Below are positions 15,712 to 20,271 of a stretch of 20,271 nucleotides of DNA, one piece after another (positions within the stretch are counted from its first letter, which is position 1; the number at the start of each line of letters is the position of its first letter). Below the pieces are notes generated by a model. It saw only the letters and a list, made by a program, of their open reading frames with translations. It was not told where the DNA came from and ran no database searches. Origin of the DNA: a virus; IMG/VR virus record IMGVR_UViG_3300028925_007443, positions 1-20,271 of that record; one strand, 5' to 3'. Made by a program: the position numbers and the translations under genes.

Positions 15712-16498
15712 ATTCACTTACAAGTGAGCCTGTATAACTCACATCCACCATCCCATGTTTATCAAATTCAAATAATAACCTCTTATTATATTTCTTCATA
15801 ACATTAATGATACGAGTAATATGTTGAGTATTGGAGCCTGTCATCTCACGAATAAGAATGTAAAGAGCTTTCTTATTGAAGTTCTCAATATTTTCTTTTA
15901 TACGGAAGATATGTAAAACACCATCAGCAACCCTTATATCTTTATCCCTACGAAAGATGTTAGTTAAGTTGGTATCCCAAAACCTATGCAACTCATCTAC
16001 GAATAAAACAGACTTCTCTGAAGTTTCGCTTATAGTATTCTCACCCATAAGATTTCTTTTGTAATCCAATACCTTCATCTCAGAATGTATCTTACCCATC
16101 TTATAGTTCTTGTTGTTATTAAGGATAAGATAGTTCTTAGCTACAATACTAAAGTATGAGAAAGCTTTACCTTTACCCTCTTTATATTTGTGTATATTCA
16201 TAACTAAAAAAGATACAACTTCGTGCTTTACTTCTATTGAACCCACATCAAAGTAATAGAACTTAAATGTGTGAATAATATTCTCAGCCAACTTATCAAA
16301 AGCTTTTCTGATATGCTCGTTATATATCTTATTTTTTAAGTGGCTATCATCTGTTTTGTTATAACGAATAATAGCTTTCTCAGTTCCTATATTAAAATAA
16401 TAGTTCTTACCTTTCTTCTTTCTTTTACGAGTTTTCTTAACCACTGGTTTTAGTTTTACTGATTTGGTTTCTATACTTGATGTAACCGGTGTTTCCAT
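15710..16498 (-). CDS. 55: Late-transcription sigma factor, gp55-like
   Basis: This 262-aa protein fits the gp55 family of T4-like phages, which replaces host sigma to recognise TATAAATA late promoters. Residues about 1-32 are a basic tail (KPVVKKTRKRKKKGKNYYFN). The sigma region-2-like part covers about 50-140, with KIYNEHIRKAFDKLAENIIH and the typical GKAFSYFSIVAKNYLILNNN. A C-terminal helix-turn-helix-like part, region 4-like, lies around 210-250 (REMTGSNTQHITRIINVMKK, then YNKRLLFEF). It is longer than T4 gp55 (185 aa), mainly from the basic N-terminal tail and the middle linker. The ATG overlaps the previous stop as TAATG, and the stop lies in the terminator T-tract. In T4, gp55 also needs the sliding clamp and gp33; neither is visible here. 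Confidence 0.88.
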   Translation of the reverse strand: METPVTSSIETKSVKLKPVVKKTRKRKKKGKNYYFNIGTEKAIIRYNKTDDSHLKNKIYNEHIRKAFDKLAENIIHTFKFYYFDVGSIEVKHEVVSFLVMNIHKYKEGKGKAFSYFSIVAKNYLILNNNKNYKMGKIHSEMKVLDYKRNLMGENTISETSEKSVLFVDELHRFWDTNLTNIFRRDKDIRVADGVLHIFRIKENIENFNKKALYILIREMTGSNTQHITRIINVMKKYNKRLLFEFDKHGMVDVSYTGSLVSE

Positions 16499-16758
16499 TA
16501 TTGTTCTTCTCCTTTGAACCTATTTAGTTGATTTACTGTTGTGTTAATTTGTTTAAATATTTGCCCCACTTCATCATCTGCTTCAAAATAGCCCTTGTAA
16601 TCTATTTTCTTTAAATCTATTTGTACTTTTTCTATTGTATTGATGAAATCCGTTATCCAATCTTCTAAAAACTCCAACTTTTTATTTAAGTTCCATATTA
16701 CATAACACGAAGTTACCAATAAAATAATCATCAATACAAGACTTATTTCTAAAATCAT
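16498..16758 (-). CDS. Membrane-anchored conserved phage protein, 86 aa
   Basis: Residues about 3-23 form one clear transmembrane helix (EISLVLMIILLVTSCYVIWN), followed by a charged cytoplasmic or external part: a coiled-coil-like stretch (NKKLEFLEDWITDFINTIEK) and the motif IDYKGYFEADDEVGQIFKQI near residues 53-72. I associate that acidic motif with a small conserved protein of T4-like marine phages whose function is not known. There is no signal-peptidase site that I would trust, so it is probably a single-pass membrane protein. It is translationally linked on both sides: its ATG lies within the ATGA that ends the 42-aa gene, and its TAA overlaps the sigma-factor ATG. Constant linkage with the late sigma factor may reflect co-regulation only. 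Confidence 0.75.
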   Translation of the reverse strand: MILEISLVLMIILLVTSCYVIWNLNKKLEFLEDWITDFINTIEKVQIDLKKIDYKGYFEADDEVGQIFKQINTTVNQLNRFKGEEQ

Positions 16759-16883
16759 TGCTTTTTCTCCTGTAACATTACTATCACAACTAATTCAATC
16801 TCTTCACATCTTTTTTCTAAATCTTCAACTTTCTTACTTAGCTTTCTTAATGTTGTGAATTCTTTACTACGCTGTGGTTTCAT
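16755..16883 (-). CDS. Small coiled-coil protein, 42 aa
   Basis: A 42-codon frame fills the space between the HD-domain gene and the 86-aa membrane protein gene. Its ATG shares a base with the HD gene stop (TAATG at 16883) and its TGA overlaps the next start (ATGA, 16755-16758), so it is fitted exactly into the operon. The product begins MKPQRSKEFTTLRKLSKKVE and continues DLEKRCEEIELVVIVMLQEK. It is strongly charged with Leu/Val/Ile heptad spacing, which suggests a short coiled coil. The sequence CAGGAG just before its end also serves as SD for the next gene. No function can be assigned. The overlaps at both ends are the main evidence that it is real. Confidence 0.72.
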   Translation of the reverse strand: MKPQRSKEFTTLRKLSKKVEDLEKRCEEIELVVIVMLQEKKQ

Positions 16884-17644
16884 TATTTATCCCCAAACAA
16901 CTCTTCAAAAAGGTCTTGTGATTTTTCACTCAACTTTGGTGATAGTTGTGTTTTTTCTTCAGTTTTAACTGCATTCTTAAACTTATTGCTCACTTCTTCA
17001 TCCAAACGATCCCATTCATCCGCTTCAATATGTGTCGCCATCATATCGGCTTGATGAAGTATGTAGGCTATATTGCTTTTCAAACTCCAATCAGGGTTAT
17101 ACGACATTAAGTAAGTTTTATTCGCATCTTCATACAAACCATCAGTTAAACGTAAACCGAGATATTCCCACTCCGACATTGTAATTTGAAAATGATTAAG
17201 AATAAAGATTGCACGATCGGTAACGGTCATGTATTGAAGATTTGGATTATGCTTAAAGATTTCTCCTCGATTCTTACGATGCCATTCGGAGTCTTGTGGG
17301 ATATAATAATCTTGATTTAAGTCACCCACCTTACCTAAGTCGTGATGCATAGCAGCGAAGATCAGTTCTTCTTCGGTGAAGTTAATCATAGCGCCATTAG
17401 ACTCCCACAGCTTTTTAAGTTGAATAGCACAATCAGTTACGTGTAGGACGTGTTCTACATACCCACCTACCATAGCATTATGATAAGCCGCTTTACCACT
17501 AGCTGGTGCTACTGACATTCTTTCTTCAAAGTATTTATACATCTTTAAGAGTTTCTCTTTACGTTCTCCTTCAAAAGAATCTACTATAAGTTGCAATAAC
17601 TTATTCCAATTATCTACTATTTGTTGTTCTGTAAGTTGTTTCAT
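16883..17644 (-). CDS. HD-domain metal-dependent phosphohydrolase, 253 aa
   Basis: The HD-superfamily metal-binding set is present: His65 in GGYVEHVLHVT, the His101-Asp102 pair in AAMHHDLGKVGD, and Asp200 in ILHQADMMATH. The sequence before His65 (AYHNAMVGGYVEH) resembles the layout in YhaM-type and related HD hydrolases. Such enzymes use one or two metal ions to cleave phosphomonoesters or phosphodiesters, and substrates include nucleotides, cyclic nucleotides and RNA 3' ends. No nucleic-acid-binding OB domain is attached. The C-terminal tail (about 215-253) is charged and variable, ending DLFEELFGDK. It is TAATG-coupled at both ends. Possible roles are nucleotide salvage, removal of a host signalling nucleotide or RNA trimming; the sequence does not choose among them. 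It is a soluble protein. Confidence 0.85.
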   Translation of the reverse strand: MKQLTEQQIVDNWNKLLQLIVDSFEGERKEKLLKMYKYFEERMSVAPASGKAAYHNAMVGGYVEHVLHVTDCAIQLKKLWESNGAMINFTEEELIFAAMHHDLGKVGDLNQDYYIPQDSEWHRKNRGEIFKHNPNLQYMTVTDRAIFILNHFQITMSEWEYLGLRLTDGLYEDANKTYLMSYNPDWSLKSNIAYILHQADMMATHIEADEWDRLDEEVSNKFKNAVKTEEKTQLSPKLSEKSQDLFEELFGDK

Positions 17645-17856
17645 TATAACTCTTCCTTTATTAAGTTTATTATTGTGTTGTTGTCTGTTACTGAATCATC
17701 GCTAAACACTATTTCATTATCAAGTTGAATTTGATATAATGTTCTTAGCGTACCCATCAGATTTATGCTGCTATCAGACCATTCAGCCTTTACAGCATCT
17801 CTTAATGACTTTGCATTTGATTCGTAATCTTCATTGAATATTATGTATATCAACAT
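17644..17856 (-). CDS. Hypothetical protein, 70 aa
   Basis: This short acidic protein begins MLIYIIFNEDYESNAKSLRD and ends TVTDNNTIINLIKEEL-like acidic helices (actual end NTIINLIKEEL). It looks like a small alpha/beta fold: an N-terminal strand (LIYIIF), a helix (SNAKSLRDAVKAEW), a middle segment (SINLMGTLRTLYQIQLDNEI) and a C-terminal helix. I recognise no family and see no metal-binding or membrane feature. The reading frame is supported mainly by exact TAATG overlaps with the glycosyltransferase gene upstream and the HD-domain gene downstream. Position between two enzyme genes gives no clear hint of function. Confidence 0.65.
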   Translation of the reverse strand: MLIYIIFNEDYESNAKSLRDAVKAEWSDSSINLMGTLRTLYQIQLDNEIVFSDDSVTDNNTIINLIKEEL

Positions 17857-19196
17857 TATCTAACCTCGTATCTGTTTTTTGTGAATCTTATTGTTGGTTC
17901 ATTTCGTAACCTGTTACGGTAGCCACTAAAAGATATTCTCACACCCCAACCAAGATGTTCTAATATTTGTTTTCTAGTAACTGATTTCTTTTTATGGATA
18001 AAGTCCACAACCTTTTTGTAAGACTCCGTATCTTCTTTTAACATTGATAAGCCATCGATTGTTTCATTAATCATATTGTCGAATTGATTTATAGCTTTTT
18101 CCCATTTACTTTCTTCAAATCTTTTTAATGACTTTTTAGAATACCTTTCTCTTACTTCTTCATCATCTAATATTGTATTCATCTTTTCTGAGAATTGTTT
18201 TTCATCCTCATAATACACACCAGCATCATCTGCTAGTTCGTGATAACTACCATCATCTGAAAATAAATAAGGAACACCAACCGACATCCCATCGGTAGCA
18301 GATATAGCCCAACCTTCATACTTTTGCCTACAACATACACCAACTAAACAAGAAGATAGCTTAGAGAAGTAACCTACTCTATCAAACTTCTCATTGGTGA
18401 TGTATTCTCTTTCTCTACTTTCTGCCAATGGCACCCATACCTCAAAGTCTTTTCTTTGTTCCCACAACTTATCCATTTGCTGTAAGAACCACGGATAGTT
18501 TTTATAGGTATGTGGGCGATGATTGTAAACAATAATCTTTTTATCTGTAGTTTGCTTTTTGTATTTAGGTGTTTCCCAACCAAGGTATTGTGGTTCTAAT
18601 ATCTTATCTAACTTAGACACTACATCATAATTAAAATACTCTTTAGCATTCTTCAATACCAAATCCTTTTGAGCTTGTGTGTTTATACCACACTTACTCA
18701 TCTGTAAAACACCAACTATATTATAAGCTAAACCAACTTGGTATTCGTAATTGGTTATCTCTTTAAACTCTGTCCAATGAGTATAACCTATGATAGCAGG
18801 TGATATGTTAGTAGAGTTGTATAGTAGATTCTTTAGATTGCCTGTATGTTCTGGCAAATGAGAATACACAATATCATAATCATTTTCTTTCCATTTAAGA
18901 CCAGCGAATACTTCCTTATATGGAAAAGTCATTCTCATAGAATTAGGATAACTGATTTGAGGAGCTATAATCTGTTGAGTATTCTCAAACTCTAAGCTAT
19001 TGATATGAGCTGGAGATACTATCGTAAAGAATAAATCATCACGTATCTTATTCAGTTCTTTAATGATGTTGCAAAGGACAACAACATAAGAATCTTTTTC
19101 CAAATCCTTTTGAAAGGTTATATTTGGATATACAAGTATTTTGTATTTGTATTCTTTGTCGTTATCCTCAACATCTGTGAAGTTAAATATGTTCAT
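17856..19196 (-). CDS. GT-B glycosyltransferase (GT4-like) with C-terminal winged-helix-like domain, 446 aa
   Basis: The fold looks like a two-Rossmann GT-B enzyme. The acceptor half is about 15-210, with DIVYSHLPEHTGNLKNLLYN and a YTHWTEF segment. The donor half is about 220-375, with KKIIVYNHRPHTYKNYPWFL and the conserved YEGWAISATDGMSVGVPYLF motif (about 290-309), whose Glu and Gly-rich loop bind the nucleotide-sugar in group 1 transferases. Residues about 395-446 (DFIHKKKSVTRKQILEHLGW, then SFSGYRNRLRNEPTIRF) resemble a winged helix-turn-helix, which is unusual for this enzyme class. There is no signal peptide, so it acts in the cytoplasm. The adjacent Dam methylase and the DNA-binding-like tail suggest sugar transfer to phage DNA. 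Modification of a host surface glycan precursor is the alternative. It is TAATG-coupled at both ends. Confidence 0.82.
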   Translation of the reverse strand: MNIFNFTDVEDNDKEYKYKILVYPNITFQKDLEKDSYVVVLCNIIKELNKIRDDLFFTIVSPAHINSLEFENTQQIIAPQISYPNSMRMTFPYKEVFAGLKWKENDYDIVYSHLPEHTGNLKNLLYNSTNISPAIIGYTHWTEFKEITNYEYQVGLAYNIVGVLQMSKCGINTQAQKDLVLKNAKEYFNYDVVSKLDKILEPQYLGWETPKYKKQTTDKKIIVYNHRPHTYKNYPWFLQQMDKLWEQRKDFEVWVPLAESREREYITNEKFDRVGYFSKLSSCLVGVCCRQKYEGWAISATDGMSVGVPYLFSDDGSYHELADDAGVYYEDEKQFSEKMNTILDDEEVRERYSKKSLKRFEESKWEKAINQFDNMINETIDGLSMLKEDTESYKKVVDFIHKKKSVTRKQILEHLGWGVRISFSGYRNRLRNEPTIRFTKNRYEVR

Positions 19197-20041
19197 TAGT
19201 TGTATAAAAGTATTTCTGTTGCTTTAGTTGCTTTAAAACCATCTTCAGTTTTCTTTCGTCTACCCGCAGTATATGTTATTGGGAAGCGTTTTATTTTTGC
19301 TTTTTTATTATCAAAAAAACCATCGTTACTATCTCTATTACATAACCAAACATTTTTATTTTCTTCTACTCTTTTTATAAGTAGTTCAGTTTCGCTGTCA
19401 GGAAAACTAGTATTGTAATTTGCAAAACTATCTCTGTATGGGGGATCGTAAAATGTAAAGTCACCCATAGGGCAATCTTTCCAATCACCTAAACTTATAT
19501 TGACATTAAGTTTATTTAATATCCTACTCCATTGTAATACATTATCTTTATCATATACTTTATCTTTTTGATTTAATAAACCAATCGGTGTTCCAAATCT
19601 ATTATTAGTATTTTTATTGATTTGCCAAATACCATTGAATGCAGTTTTCATTAGAAAATACAAAGCAGCACTATCTTCTACTAAAGACCATTTTTCATAA
19701 TCCCATGCATTTTCTTCTCGTAACTTATAAAAAAACTTTTCTCTATTATCTTTATCTAAAGGTAAATATTCTTTTTGTCGTTTATCCATTATTTCACAAA
19801 AAGTATCAGCATCATCTCTAACCGATTTGTATATACCAACTAAGCCTTTATTAATATCATTTATAAAACACTCTTCAATATTATACCTTTGTATAACATT
19901 TAAGAACATAGCACCACCACCAAAAAAAGGTTCTGAATAAGATTTTATATCAGTATCAAATCTACTTGGAAATAACGGAGCATAGTGTTTCATCATTTTT
20001 GATTTACCACCAGCCCAAATGAATAGTGGTTTAACTTTCAT
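19196..20041 (-). CDS. dam: DNA adenine N6-methyltransferase (Dam, D12 class)
   Basis: This 281-aa protein has the full set of D12-class motifs: FIWAGGKSKMM at residues 7-17 (AdoMet-binding start), SEPFFGGGAMF at 36-46 (motif I), ECFINDINKGL (motif II region), AFNGIWQINKNTNNRFGTPI near 134-153, and FYDPPYRDSFANY near 195-207, with the catalytic DPPY. It transfers a methyl group from S-adenosylmethionine to N6 of adenine in a short target site, typically GATC, although the target cannot be read from the sequence. In phages this usually protects the genome from host restriction. No partner restriction enzyme is seen, so it looks like an orphan methylase. The ATG lies inside the end of the upstream gene (11-bp overlap) and the stop is coupled to the glycosyltransferase gene by TAATG. 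Confidence 0.93.
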   Translation of the reverse strand: MKVKPLFIWAGGKSKMMKHYAPLFPSRFDTDIKSYSEPFFGGGAMFLNVIQRYNIEECFINDINKGLVGIYKSVRDDADTFCEIMDKRQKEYLPLDKDNREKFFYKLREENAWDYEKWSLVEDSAALYFLMKTAFNGIWQINKNTNNRFGTPIGLLNQKDKVYDKDNVLQWSRILNKLNVNISLGDWKDCPMGDFTFYDPPYRDSFANYNTSFPDSETELLIKRVEENKNVWLCNRDSNDGFFDNKKAKIKRFPITYTAGRRKKTEDGFKATKATEILLYN

Positions 20042-20271
20042 ATTTATCTACTAATCTAGTTACCCACTTACGAACAGAATCATCAAGTTCTTCAAATGTT
20101 GGAGTTGTTATTACTGTTACTCCTAAATCTAACAATAGTTCAATAGTACCACCTGTCTGACCACCCTTCCAACTATATCCGGCATCATAACCATTTGGAA
20201 TAGGTTTGTCAAAACCCGGACCACTAAACGAACCAAATATCTGCCAAGGTTCTAAACCTAAATTCCATGCT
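20031..20271 (-). CDS. C-terminal part of an unknown protein (5' end outside window)
   Basis: The last 79 codons of a leftward gene enter from the right edge and end at TAA (20031-20033), inside the start of the methylase gene. The visible part contains LGLEPWQIFGSFSGPGFDKP, NGYDAGYSWKGGQTGGTIEL and LLLDLGVTVITTPTFEELDD, and ends in a basic amphipathic helix (SVRKWVTRLVDKYES). The pattern of a Gly-rich loop, helix, strand and short acidic turn suggests an alpha/beta nucleotide-binding type fold, but I cannot name the family. Base composition and overlap style match the rest of the operon. Confidence 0.72.
   Translation of the reverse strand, partial: AWNLGLEPWQIFGSFSGPGFDKPIPNGYDAGYSWKGGQTGGTIELLLDLGVTVITTPTFEELDDSVRKWVTRLVDKYES

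Noticed and set aside
16883-20041. A defence island (methylase, glycosyltransferase, HD hydrolase together)
   Set aside because: The genes are part of a coupled phage operon that ends in the late sigma factor. There is no restriction enzyme, toxin or known defence effector, so phage self-modification or metabolism is more likely.

Overview
The window looks like part of the genome of a lytic, tailed T4-superfamily myovirus, probably marine. It is AT-rich (about two thirds A+T by eye) and packed with overlapping genes. It carries recognisable T4-type proteins: baseplate wedge gp6 and gp25, a gp5-type hub protein and a gp55-type late sigma factor. Several large structural proteins resemble those of cyanophages and pelagiphages. 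Most starts that are not joined to an upstream stop have good Shine-Dalgarno sequences (AGGAG, AAGGAG), so the host uses SD-dependent initiation; a proteobacterium is more likely than a Bacteroidetes host. This host guess is inference. No integrase, transposase, tRNA or CRISPR array was seen.

Layout. All genes but one run leftward (minus strand). From the right edge to about 15.7 kb lies a non-structural module: the end of an unknown gene, a Dam-type adenine methyltransferase, a GT-B glycosyltransferase with an apparent C-terminal winged helix, a 70-aa protein, an HD-domain phosphohydrolase, a 42-aa gene that standard length cut-offs would miss, an 86-aa membrane-anchored protein and the gp55-like sigma factor. 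Almost every junction here is a TAATG stop/start overlap, so the module is probably one translationally coupled operon. It ends at a strong bidirectional terminator (15689-15711).

The other side of that terminator holds the only rightward gene, a 73-aa two-helix membrane protein with its own T4-type late promoter (TATAAATA) and two SD/ATG pairs. Facing that promoter is a second copy of the same motif on the minus strand. It appears to drive the leftward late structural operon, which fills 15.3 kb to 1: a 129-aa conserved protein, the gp5-like hub, two small unknowns, gp25, gp6, a DNRLRE-type fibre/adhesin protein, a 104-aa protein, a 2222-aa structural protein with a LamG-like domain, and three further virion proteins, the last cut by the left edge.

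How it works together. The sigma factor is expected to direct host RNA polymerase to TATAAATA promoters such as the pair at 15358-15365 and 15399-15406, so the regulator lies next to its own targets. The left 15 kb would build the baseplate and peripheral host-recognition structures. The methyltransferase and glycosyltransferase may modify DNA or the host surface. The most unusual signals are an exact 11-bp motif (TATATAAATAT) found in three intergenic gaps, the overlapping face-to-face late promoters, the isolated dual-start membrane protein, and the fusion of a glycosyltransferase to a DNA-binding-like domain.
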